A stretch of DNA of 64,000 nucleotides from Ecdyonurus torrentis (taxonomy: Eukaryota; Arthropoda; Insecta; Ephemeroptera; Heptageniidae): positions 39,323,787 to 39,387,786 of the forward strand of contig OX439127.1 in the NCBI GenBank assembly GCA_949318235.1, read 5' to 3'. Positions 46,852-57,726 of the stretch are shown piece after piece. The translations under genes and the position numbers were made by a program. Within the stretch, counting starts at the first letter, position 1. Every line of letters begins with the position of its first letter. The notes below the pieces were generated by a model, which was given only the letters and a program-made list of their open reading frames with translations, searched no databases and was not told the DNA's origin.

Positions 46852-47539
46852 GTGGCCACTCAAAAGAAACAAATAAAAAACAAGTAGGCTTTCACCTTTC
46901 ACCTTTCAAATTATTTGCTCTGCAATCATGCTTAATTAACTATACACTAAAATTTATTGAGTGGAAAATAGGCAACTTTGCAGGTGCGTCTCCATCCAGG
47001 GGGAGGGGGGGGGATGTTGCATATACTTATGCATAAGTTATGATCAAGATCGTTTTATCAGTATAAGAATTACAATTGTATCATGTATATATAAATTTTG
47101 GGACAACGTTTTCTAATTAAAACACTTTAATGGCCTCCTCACAAGACAATTAAAAGTCAAATACAAATTTTCTCATATCAACATATAAGACATAAAATTT
47201 AAAAATATGATTTATTCAATAACATTAAAATCAAAAACTCAGTTGTGCAATGCATTGTTATAGAAATATTTACTCATTTTATAGCATAAATGCCTGCGCT
47301 TAATAGGTAATTTTTTTAATGGTATATAATACAAGACTGCATGCAAATAACACAATTATTATAATTTTGATATAACGAGAAAAATGAAAAATTTGTTTCA
47401 AAATTTATTATTTTAAAATGTAAACATTAGATTTTGCTATATATTCGTAAAAACAAATCTTCAAATTAAAAAAAAAAAAAAAAAAAAAAAAATCTTTTTG
47501 ATGCACTACATTTTAACGATACTAATTATTATCTACACC

Positions 47540-47578
<39 letters not shown>

Positions 47579-47825
47579 ATTTTATATCTTTTTATATAAA
47601 AACTATAAAAAATCATATTCATTTTTAGCAGCATTTCTCTATATACAACATAATTTTTTGCTCTGGATACTGTATAATATATAATAACTGCGTTACATAT
47701 AAATACTATAAGATATGAATTATCCTATTTATGCTCTTCCAATTTAGCAAGATTTGTGCTATTATGACTTAAAAGCAGCATAAAAATAAGTAATTGTAAT
47801 TTCTTCTATATACCCTTGTTCCTGA

Positions 47826-47828
<3 letters not shown>

Positions 47829-47878
<50 letters not shown>
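47829..47878. repeat. (CT)n microsatellite
   Basis: About 25 CT units. Confidence 0.95.
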
Positions 47879-47882
<4 letters not shown>

Positions 47883-48392
47883 ACCGGATTATTGTACTTC
47901 ATTGCACCAAACTTACATTAAATTATTCTGAACATATATATACATACATTTAAAATTACTTTTATGCAAAATAAAATGCATTTATTAAACTGTTATTTTG
48001 GTTTATAGCAAAAATTGCTTTTTTTTATGCTTTTCAGGGAATTATTTCGGATTAAAATACTTTTTTTTTTTGAGTAACTTTTTTTTTTTTTTTTTTTGCA
48101 CCTTGTCTTGAAGGAAAAGAGTGATGAAGCAGAAAATAGCAATAAGGCTAAAAAATAAAAATAATAGATGTTTGTTAGCTGTTTAATATATAACTATATA
48201 TATCAAATTTAATGCAGATTATGCTAAATAATATACGAGGAAAAACATTGGAACTCATAAAAGTTTTTTTTTTTTTTTTTTTTTTCAATTATTATTGCAT
48301 TATCATTATTTTTTATCTTAGGTTTTCTTAGCTGTAATATTATAGTTTTAGTAAAAAATGTTTATTTTTTTATAATTTTATTCTTCATACAG

Positions 48393-48505
48393 GTCAAATC
48401 TCCTATTCTACACATCCTTCTACGCCGTGGTTTTGCTCATCGCATATCTTATTAATTGCGTCTGTTATCCTGCGTCTTATAAACTTGTAATTTGAAGTAT
48501 CAAAA
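48393..48505 (+). other. Candidate downstream exon of the 45540 gene
   Basis: 113 bases between a cttcatacag acceptor and a caaaa/gtaagt donor. By the main model it is 3' UTR. One frame across it is open and hydrophobic (LLFYTSFYAVVLLIAYLINC), which is unusual for a UTR. I found no in-phase donor in the upstream exon that would use it. Confidence 0.5.
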
Positions 48506-48644
48506 GTAAGTATTTTAAAGAAATATTTTTAAATAATTTATTCAGAGGATACTATACATGCTGGAAAAATATCACACGAAAAATTTTCAATATAAAAAAT
48601 AAATATATAATATAGTTGTAAATAACTCATTGCAACTTATCAGT

Positions 48645-48680
<36 letters not shown>

Positions 48681-48816
48681 TGGTTGTTTATTTGTTTGTT
48701 AAATTATTGATTTATTCAATACAAATATTGATTCAAGATTTTATATTTATATATATATATATATATAAATGATGGTTGAGTTATATTATTTACTAACAAT
48801 TTAATTATTTTAATAG

Positions 48817-49060
48817 CTTTGGCACATGCAATAATTGTTGCTGGGTTCAACAATTATTCGAACTTCTGATGCCACATATACCTACTCATAGGCTTCCACA
48901 CCAGTGTGATAGTGCAGCTGTGCCGAGAACCTTATTCATATTGCTGCACAAGATGTAACGGACGGACAGTGATTGAACATTTCAAGCAAGACAATTTTTA
49001 GTGATTAGATTATATTTATTTAAAAAAAAGTACAATAAAATTTCAAAATAGTTGTTAACA
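48817..49060 (+). other. Candidate terminal exon of the 45540 gene
   Basis: Begins after ttttaatag and contains AATAAA at 49034-49039. It is less AT-rich than its surroundings in the first 170 bases. The end is approximate. Confidence 0.45.
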
Positions 49061-49366
49061 CTTAACAGTAATGATTATAAATGAATAATTTTTTGAACTA
49101 CAAAATAAACTTTAAATTAACGTACGTGTATACTTATGTGAATTAAATTGTTTTAAAATAACCTATAGCTATATTTACATATTGTAATTTACAGCATACC
49201 TATATAATATACCTAATTTAATATTTATATATACAAATAATATAATATATGTATATAATATATGTATATAATATTATTTGTTTACAATACTCACATGCAC
49301 ATAGAAATCCAACCAAATTAATGAATGTATTAATGTACTAATTAATTAATGTATATGCTTTGTATG

Positions 49367-49370
<4 letters not shown>

Positions 49371-49422
<52 letters not shown>

Positions 49423-49423
49423 T

Positions 49424-49468
<45 letters not shown>

Positions 49469-49530
49469 ATGTTTAAACGTTAGTTATGATCTGCTTCATA
49501 AAGTATAGGTACTGCTATATGACTTGGCCA

Positions 49531-49610
<80 letters not shown>

Positions 49611-49630
49611 AAAAAAAATATATATATATA
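49371..49630. repeat. TA-rich microsatellite cluster
   Basis: Two TA arrays (49371-49462 and 49531-49603) with ATATAA interruptions, separated by about 70 bases of ordinary DNA. Confidence 0.9.
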
Positions 49631-50689
49631 TTATATTATATATACTGTATATGGATATCATTATGATAATTCTTATACTCTTTAAAACTGTATAATATAT
49701 TTATGTTAATTAAATATTAGATTACAAAGAGAAAGCGAGTAAGTGCTAAACTTTTTCAAAAATTTACTTTTTTTCATATATTTCATAAAATATTTTATTG
49801 TAAAAAAAAAAAGAGAAAAAAAAACAGTAATTAATTAATTGCGCAATCAGACAGGTTTCTATATAGCTTAATTTTAAAGGAGATTCCTAGCTATAGGATA
49901 TATGTAGGGAATTTTCAAGCTGTTATTCTAGGAAGCTAGGTCATAAGTTACAATATCTAAAGGATATGGTTTGTAGCTTTCGTTCTAGGGTGATTTCTAT
50001 AGCTCGGAGTTCACGAGTGGCTTGACCTATACGTATGAGAGCTAGGGACGCGAGAACTGAAAAAAAAAAAAAAAAAAAAATCTCGTATATGACGGGAAGT
50101 TTGCTGCAGTGACGTTCCCAGGAAAGTTTAAATTTACTTGCAGAGATACGGCAAGTGTCGTAACAAGGTTCCTTATTTGGGGTAATTTTACGGATCATTG
50201 TAACAGTCTGCTTTTTTCAAAATAAAAAGTATGCTGGAGCTGGAATTATAAATATTTTGTGTCAATACTTGTGTTGTACACTTGTGTTGTACAAAATTGT
50301 ACAACCTAATCTGGGACTTAAATTAATAATTTATTACTTATTAATCAATAGAGTCTTAAATGTTATTGCTTTGTGTGAACATGTCATCTAAAGGGTGAAA
50401 AAAATATCAGGAAGGGATAAAGATATAATATGAAGAAAAACATAAATATATAGTATTGATTGATCAACAGTATGTATAGTTTTAACTGCCGTATTTCATC
50501 GAAACTGCAAAGATTTTATTCACACTAATAATTTTAGTTTATATAAATAAGGTAAGATATTTTAAATAACTTCATGCACCATAATTATGCATTTTGTAAA
50601 AAGTACAAAAACATTAAGTATAAAAGAGTTGAGATATTATAATTGTGTCTAAAATTAGCATTGCGTTAATACCTTATTATTCTTTCTTT

Positions 50690-50690
<1 letters not shown>
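49631..50690. other. Gene-free stretch
   Basis: A slightly less AT-rich patch at 49860-50190 has no frame or motif that I can support as a gene. Confidence 0.5.

Positions 50691-50691
<1 letters not shown>

Positions 50692-50765
<74 letters not shown>
50692..50765. repeat. (CT)n microsatellite
   Basis: About 35 CT units, followed by poly-T (50829-50849) and GCTT repeats. Confidence 0.95.
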
Positions 50766-50766
<1 letters not shown>

Positions 50767-50855
50767 AGCTCCAAATATGTTTATCGATTTTCAGCTGTCA
50801 TTTATTATTATTAATTATTATTATTAATTTTTTTTTTTTTTTTTTTTTTGCTTGC

Positions 50856-51218
50856 TTGCTTGCCATATTGTGTTATTGTGCTACACCCATCCCAGTCCTA
50901 GTCAAGAAATTGACTTATCGACAGGTAAGGACTTTCCAATTAATGGAAAAGCACACACGGACCGGCCACGGCCTAAGTACACAGCCCGGCATTCACCATG
51001 ACAGCCTAGAGAAACTGTGGAAACATTTAGGCCGGCTGGTCGGTGCAATCACATCGATCATGCACCTCCCGAATGCTGTGTGTCATCGTCATGGAATGCA
51101 TGTAAACATGCATCGTGCAACGCATTGTGCTCTCACACTTCACGTATATTACGCACCCAACAGTGGCTTGAACCTTGAACCTATATACTCGGCTATGATG
51201 CTCGGATGCTATGAGTAG
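50856..51218 (+). other. Unrecognised open frame, 120 codons
   Basis: A frame of about 360 bases with clearly higher GC than the flanks, rich in His and Met (SIMHLPNAVCHRHGMHVNMH). A donor-like cgacag/gtaagg lies inside it near 50924, so the frame may be coincidental or only partly exonic. No domain recognised, and no conventional start context: it opens just after a poly-T/GCTT tract. Confidence 0.25.
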
Positions 51219-51883
51219 ATTTTTGTACAAATAAATGGTAAATTTCTCAATATTTTGCAATATATTATTATATCAGGGTTAGAAGCATAGACATATATAC
51301 GTCTATGGTTAGAAGTAAGGCGGGATAAGGCGGGACTTGTCTCAGCATTTTTTTTTTTTTTTTTTTAATATGATTGGGCTTGTGGAATTTTACCACTTTT
51401 CCCTTCAATGTCCCAGGCTAAGTCAAAGCCAGTTCTATACCCTTGCATATTATGTATGCATATGTGTGTGTGTGTGCTGTGTGTATAATATAATTTTTAT
51501 ATAAAACTTAACAAAGTACAAAACTAAGTTCATATTTACGATTGAATCAAATTATTTAAAAATACAGATGAAATTTGACACGCCATTTGATAGTCCTCCC
51601 TCACTTATCAAATTTGCATACGTCATAGGGGAAAAATGAAGCTAGAGAGAATCGAGAATAAAATGTTGTAATAACAATAATAATAATAGTATATAACATC
51701 CATAATACTAATCCTACAATAATTAATAGCATGTATAGTACATTTAAATCTATGGATTTCTGACCTGTCCCCTTATAATGTTTGGAATAATTAATGGAGA
51801 ATATAATTATATACTAATATAGTTTACTCCAAGGTAGCCACTTGCCACGTATATGCGTGTGTCACCGTCAAGTAAATAGCAGG

Positions 51884-52390
51884 ATGGCAGCCAGGACAAA
51901 TGGTGAGTGACAGCAAACTATTACATAATACATCTGGGGATAATGCAACATGCTAATGTCAAAAATATAAAATATGTTCTAGCATAGGCCATACATGTAT
52001 ACATAAATCTATGGTATATATAAACTTACCTTATATGATTGCGACGACACAGAGGAAATGTTTACAACTTAACACGCAATATAGTTCACAGATCTGCTGG
52101 TTCATAAAAGATTTATTAACAAAACAAAAAAAAAAAAGAAACAAAAATACTATATGGAATAAAAACGTGCTATTCAAACACAATATAATTTTTCTTACTT
52201 TAAGATATTTTAATTAAAATCTCAGTTTCAAGCAAGCAAACTCAAACTCAGTTTTGTGTTTCTTTTGTCTTTCGCAGACTTAGAAGGTAATTGTACTAAA
52301 TATTGCGTTCGTTTGCATCATAATTTTAACAAAGCCAAGGAGAGGTACTCCCTACTCTTTTTTACCCCACCAAGAAATTGCCAAATATAG
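51884..52390 (+). CDS. Possible two-exon microprotein, 43 aa
   Basis: ATGGCAGCCAGGACAAATG is followed by a strong GTGAGT donor at 51903 (exon 51884-51902, phase 1). An acceptor tctttcgcag gives exon 2 from 52278. The joined frame runs 43 residues (MAARTNDLEGNCTKYCVRLH...) to TAG at 52388-52390. Start and splice contexts are good, but the product is short, basic and unlike anything I recognise. More exons may exist. Chance is a real alternative. Confidence 0.25.
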
Positions 52391-53560
52391 CATAAAGCGA
52401 TCGCTAGACATTACGTCCGGTGATAATACTTATGCCGGATTGGCGGCGGCACCTGTGAAGTAAGCAAGGAAACTTAAGGGCCAACCTTCGTAATAGCAAC
52501 GCGCCTTTCATAACAAATTAAAACTGTCATTCCAGCGAGTATAGGGTTAAAAAAATTGATAGACGCCGTATAACTAAATGAACTATATAAGGACTAAGGA
52601 GTATTGTTTAAGGCTTGTGGTCCCTAATTAGTTCAATGATGATGATAACTCTCGATCGTGCGTGTCACCAACAATTTAGGCACATTGTCGATTTTTCATA
52701 AGTTCCATATAATCTTAGTCTACTCCATTCAAAATTTACGACATCAATTCTATTTTATTTTTTGCTATATCCAGCCTATATGAGCAAAAAGTTTAATTCG
52801 CATTTAATAAAGATTTAATATTCGCACGTTAGTTGGCACATTGATTTCCCCACCTTCATCTATCTATATAACTGATTTTTTTTCTTCATATTTTGTATTG
52901 TTTATACTAAACAAAGCAAATAATTATTAATTAAATAAATAGGGTAACTTAATTGGTAATAAAACATTGTAATTATTATTGTACAAAAACACTTTTTTTA
53001 ATACTGAATAAAAAATAGTGATAAATATGTGATATTTATTTTGTTTCTTCATTAAAAATAACAAATAATAATATTGGATTATAACTATAAAACACAATTT
53101 AAAAATTATTAATTGTATTGTGGTTCAAAATAAGTTTCTTGGCTATATTGTGAAAACATCAACATTAAATACCTAAATTTCAGACTTATTATAGTCACAT
53201 AAAAAAAATTCTGTGCATCAGTATACGTATTGCAGTCACAAAAATATTTAAATTTCTTTATTTAATTTCATTTATCCTATATACAATCATAATATACACA
53301 AAAATGCATATCAGCTTAGGTTATTGTATCAATTGATACAATAACTTAATCAATTAAAATTATATAATCAATAGAACACAAATTTACACATAGTAGTATA
53401 TATATACCAGCATACTATATAACATAATATAATATCAATAAACAAAGATGCTTGAAAATGAGAGAAAACACAATAATAAAATTAGGTTACTTTTGGTCTT
53501 TGTAAAATTTCAACTATATTGAAATATATTTCGGATAACTTCTTCTTTTTTTCTCTTCTT
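52391..53560. other. Gene-free stretch
   Basis: A GC-richer patch at 52400-52500 (gccggattggcggcggcacc) has no frame or structure that I can name. The rest is AT-rich. Confidence 0.5.
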
Positions 53561-53582
53561 TTCTTTCTTTCTTTCTTTTTCT

Positions 53583-53619
<37 letters not shown>

Positions 53620-53639
53620 ACTTATTTTTTGCGCAGTCT

Positions 53640-54140
53640 GAACACTCTGATGGCATCCAAAGAATTCAGTGAAAGTTTGCATATCATCGTAATTAAATAA
53701 TCGACTTGAATTTCATGTTTTAACACTTTTATGGCAAATATTGTTGAGCATAATTTTTTAGATAATGTAATCCATAATATGATCTCACCATCTTAGGTTG
53801 TTATCAATTATGATTCCAAGTTTATATATATATATATATAAAATTAATTGTGTCTGAAGCATACTCAATTTTATTAATCCTGCCTTTTTTTTTTTTTTTT
53901 TTTTAGAAGATTTCTGATTTCTGAACATTTAATTTAAGCCCAGTTTGATTAAAATAAAATTTAACTTCAGATATGAGATTTTTAATATATAGGATTAAAT
54001 AATATAAAATTATTAGATGCAGTTTAAATTTGAAATTAGAATCATCTGCATAGCCAACTAAATGTGCAGAGTCAGCAACATTTAATGGGAGAATTAAAAA
54101 GAGAATAGACCCTATATATAAAAAAATATCCATGAATTAC
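53640..54140 (-). pseudogene. Non-LTR (LINE) reverse transcriptase relic
   Basis: On the minus strand, 54133-53903 reads IGSILFLILPLNVADSAHL, then VGYADDSNF, the YADD catalytic box of reverse transcriptase, then FNQTGLKLNVQKSE, the following block. Further on (53815-53640), frames with stops read IIDNNLRW, DHIMDYII and a helical segment, matching the downstream RT thumb region of Jockey/CR1-type LINEs. Only this piece of the RT remains, with frameshifts, stops and poly-pyrimidine insertions. There is no endonuclease domain. It is an old truncated insertion. Confidence 0.7.
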
Positions 54141-54241
54141 TGAGTGCTGGTTAATAACTTAAATGTGTCAGATTATAATGAACTTCATTGCCGTTCTCAA
54201 AAATTTGAGATACTGTTTTCAGTATAAAAATATTTTTTTAT

Positions 54242-54291
<50 letters not shown>
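54242..54291. repeat. (CT)n microsatellite next to a splice-acceptor-like site
   Basis: About 25 CT units run into cgtttgcag, so the array could serve as the polypyrimidine tract of an acceptor at 54298-54299. Confidence 0.9.
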
Positions 54292-54294
<3 letters not shown>

Positions 54295-54299
54295 TGCAG

Positions 54300-54524
54300 G
54301 GTCTTTCTATGACAAAAACTTCCAGTGATAAAAATACTCCGATTTATACTAAAAGCTGGCAAAAAATTGTAATCGACAAATTTTTGCAGCATTTGAGAGA
54401 AAAAAAATCTGAATCCGAGGCAATATATTTTATAAAATTATGCTGTTTTTTTATGGAGCTTCGTATACATGCTAATTCAATAGAGTTTAATTTGACCAAG
54501 AATTATTCCCATACTATAAAATAA
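54300..54524 (+). other. Possible terminal exon, 74 codons, unrecognised
   Basis: After cgtttgcag, a frame reads SMTKTSSDKNTPIYTKSWQK..., then an amphipathic Lys/Glu-rich stretch, and ends at TAA 54522-54524. The composition is less random than most ORFs here, but no upstream partner exon or family was found. A further frame at 54809-55033 is hydrophobic and AT-biased and I do not support it. Confidence 0.25.
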
Positions 54525-55059
54525 TAATATTAGAATAATTTTTCATAACCACATATTAATACATAAAAAAGATCAGGCTATAGTGAAAAAATATATTATA
54601 TAATGAAAAAAATTTCCAGAATTTAATTATAGTAGAAACAGCAATTAAATTGTTTTCTGGACATTACATGCATGGTTACATCAGTTTAAGAATTTAATCA
54701 TGTTTTTTATAATTATACTTATTATAATACTATATATAGTTATTAAAATATGTTCACAAAGGATATCAACATTTCATTAGAAATCAAAAGAAATTAGAAA
54801 TATTTTTATTGACCCAGGCAATTCATATAGCAACATTATACATTATTATATTTTTTCTTTCTGCAAGATGGTATCAATTATATTTGATCGCTCAAAAATT
54901 GAATGAATTTCGCATGCAATCAAATTTAATGTATGTTAAAATGTTACTCCATTTAACTGATTTTTTTTCTTTTATATATCCAAGTTCACATTATGTAATG
55001 TTATTAGCCTTCCCCCTCCTCATTAATTACTAATTATAAAGAAATATATGTTTACATTT

Positions 55060-55337
55060 TATTAAAAGTTAAGTTTTATTTATCCTAAAATATTACTTAA
55101 GCTGAGGCACGTTTTATCAAATAAATAATAATAATAAAAAAATCAAAGCCATAAACTTTGTTTTATATTATATAACAGCATACAATTATTAAAAAAAATC
55201 GTATTTTTTCAATCACTCTTCACTTCACATCCACGAGACATCGTATCACACCGCAGAAGACACAGTGGAGTCTTTTCTGTACCACCCTTGACCGTGGATA
55301 GCAGTTGAAGGTTCCTCAGGAGCCGTTCCTCATGTTG
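55060..55337 (-). other. Candidate 3' UTR exon of the 57221 minus gene
   Basis: On the minus strand a gtgctgatttcag acceptor is followed by caacatgaggaacggctcc. An AATAAA lies at 55080-55075. The first 130 bases are distinctly less AT-rich. It pairs with the donor that directly follows the stop codon of the minus-strand gene. Confidence 0.5.
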
Positions 55338-55340
55338 CTG

Positions 55341-56774
55341 AAATCAGCACATGTGTAAGAACGTGTTTATGTGAACAATAAAGTGTTATTCACACTGGGA
55401 AATATTTCAATGTCAGCATAATTTTATATAAAAACAATTTTATTCATTGAAATGTATAGCGTGCAGTTTAAAACCAAATATAATGCACCTATATACACTA
55501 TACACCTTTGCCATATGATATATTTATGAAAGTGTCGACCAAAAATATAGTGCATCTATCGTGAGAACTATTATATCCATGAGAATACAGGGATACAAAA
55601 ATAAAAATGCAATTATTATAATAAATATACTATATATATATAATATTATATTCTCTCTTAACAATATCTATATATAAGTTTAAGTTATACGAAATAAGAA
55701 CAAAAATATTGGCCATTGGCAGTTTCTTTAGTGCTATTTTTTTCTTGTCATTCTATGGAGAGCATACTGTAGCAACTCTTAATAGAGTAAATGAAACTTA
55801 CCACAAGATGCCCACTGCAGTATATATATCTAGTATAAGTAATGCAAGATAATACTTAAAATAGATGACCTGGCACAATCAAGGAAATTGTGTACTATAA
55901 GGTAGCTGCCAATGATAGCTGCAAGCAAACGTACAGTACAAACTTGTCAATACTGCAAGTGCGGTTCATGTGATGTCAGCAACATAATTTATTAGGTCAA
56001 GGTTACGGAGGAAAATATTTACACGTTTTTGTAACTTTAAATTTATTTTATTATTATTATTATTTTACAGTAATAAAACAATCCTTTCGTTTTAAATGTG
56101 CATTTTTTGTTTATGAATTTGAAATAAATATAATTTTATATAGACTGCAGCATATCAAAGTTGACTCACATTAAAATTACTTAATATTATTGTTTCATGC
56201 AAATAATAGTAATTGTAATAAATCATAATATTAATAATAAATGATATACACAACACGTTCTTTGCTATAAAATAATGCATTGTTGTTAAATATAGAGATA
56301 TATGTAATTAATGATAAGATTTTCATAACTTTTTAAGTATTCTTTATTCTTTCTCATTTACTTTTTTGATTTTGATTTGTTATTATTATTATTATTATTA
56401 TTTTGCGAAGTGTTGAGGACCACTTTTTTTATTTTTTATTATTATGAAACGAAAATATTTTTTACTTAATTTTTTAAACTGCATAATCTTAGAGTTCAAA
56501 AAAAAAAATATTAGTGAGGAGATAATAAATATAGCACAAATTTACCCCTTCTCATTATAATAGTAAATAATAACCACAAAGATTTAAAAAGTTTTAACTG
56601 ACTTATGGACCACTTTTAATTAAATACAAATAAAAATAATAAATAGACTTTTGATGATATGCTTAACTATGATCTATTTTGAATCGTTAAAACAGCAATC
56701 AATGTAAAATAATAATAAATAATAATATTTTAGCATCATTTTACATAATATATAAACTAAATGAGAAAAAGAGA
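55341..56774. other. Probable 3' UTR intron of the minus gene
   Basis: AT-rich DNA with no supportable frame, lying between the donor at 56780-56775 and the acceptor at 55340-55338 on the minus strand. Confidence 0.45.
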
Positions 56775-56783
56775 ACTTACAAT

Positions 56784-57221
56784 TTACGCAACATCTTGAC
56801 GACCCTTCAACCACTGTATTAGAAATACAGCAGCCACTATCAGTAGAATTGCAACATATATACATAGGCTGCCTTTTGCATAAAAGCCTATGTCTTGAGG
56901 TACATCTGTATCAGGAGGAGAGGGGATTTTCTTATCCCGCTCTTGCAGTCTAACAATAGCTCTTTGGGTCTCCAACAACTTTCGTACACTTGTTGGGGAC
57001 AAACCTATATTTGTGTTGGTCTTATTTAACACAATTGTTCCTTCTTGCATTTTTTCCTCGGGGACTCCACTCTCCGTCTGTTGTCCATTTTCCTCTATAA
57101 CAATTGACATACAATCAGAATTTGAAGTACTACAAGGGGGTTTGTCAGGTTTTTCCCTAAAGCAATTCAAAACAACACTATTCTTATTTTCAGAGTGTAC
57201 AACAACTTCTTCTAAACCCAT
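56784..57221 (-). CDS. Tail-anchored membrane protein, 145 aa
   Basis: A single-exon minus-strand frame. Residues 1-75 are hydrophilic and rich in Glu, Asn, Ser and Cys (EEVVVHSENKNS, VIEENGQQTESG). Residues 77-97 (TSVRKLLETQRAIVRLQERD) have a heptad-like pattern suggesting a short coiled coil. A Pro-rich linker (IPSPPDTDVPQ) leads to a span at about 118-136 (SLCIYVAILLIVAAVFLIQW) and a short basic tail LKGRQDVA. Tail-anchored proteins with a basic C-terminus often go to outer mitochondrial or peroxisomal membranes, but targeting here is inference. No family recognised. A GTAAGT donor begins 3 bases after the TAA, so the 3' UTR is spliced, as in the 18325 and 45540 genes. It is the only gene of the cluster on this strand. 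Confidence 0.8.
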   Translation of the reverse strand: MGLEEVVVHSENKNSVVLNCFREKPDKPPCSTSNSDCMSIVIEENGQQTESGVPEEKMQEGTIVLNKTNTNIGLSPTSVRKLLETQRAIVRLQERDKKIPSPPDTDVPQDIGFYAKGSLCIYVAILLIVAAVFLIQWLKGRQDVA

Positions 57222-57304
57222 TTTAATTCTTTATACAACTAAAGTTAATAGAAAGAATAACTTAATACTAAATATGAAAAACACTAGCAGCAACCATAAG
57301 TAGT

Positions 57305-57693
57305 GGGGGCTACTAATATGCGTGCATATATTTCAAAATACATAATATTTTTCTTTGCTTGTCTTTCTTCATGGTCAATAACAAAGATAATACATTAAAA
57401 GTATCTAACATAACTGCTAAGATATTTTTCGTAAAAGAAATATATTTCTTGAATTGCGTAATAATTAATTTTCATAATGTTCATTAAAATAAACAGAAGA
57501 CATGCAAGAGATAATATTTATTTGTAATAAATATACAAACTAAAATAGATTATACGAAATTTCTAGTATGAACATCGCAAGTTAAAAAAAAAGAAGTATT
57601 TTTTAATATTTAAATAAAATTATATATTATATATATAGGCATAGACATATAAAATTTGTACCCTTGCATATTAATTTTAATCCAGATATTAAT

Positions 57694-57726
<33 letters not shown>

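Larger units (their letters stand above)
46194..48380. other. Rest of the large 3' UTR intron
   Basis: AT-rich DNA with a GA array (46782-46848), a TA array (47543-47574), a CT array (47829-47878) and several homopolymers. No gene seen. Confidence 0.5.

Noticed and set aside
52400..52500. GC-rich patch as a tRNA or small RNA
   Set aside because: No cloverleaf or A/B-box pattern could be drawn by eye.
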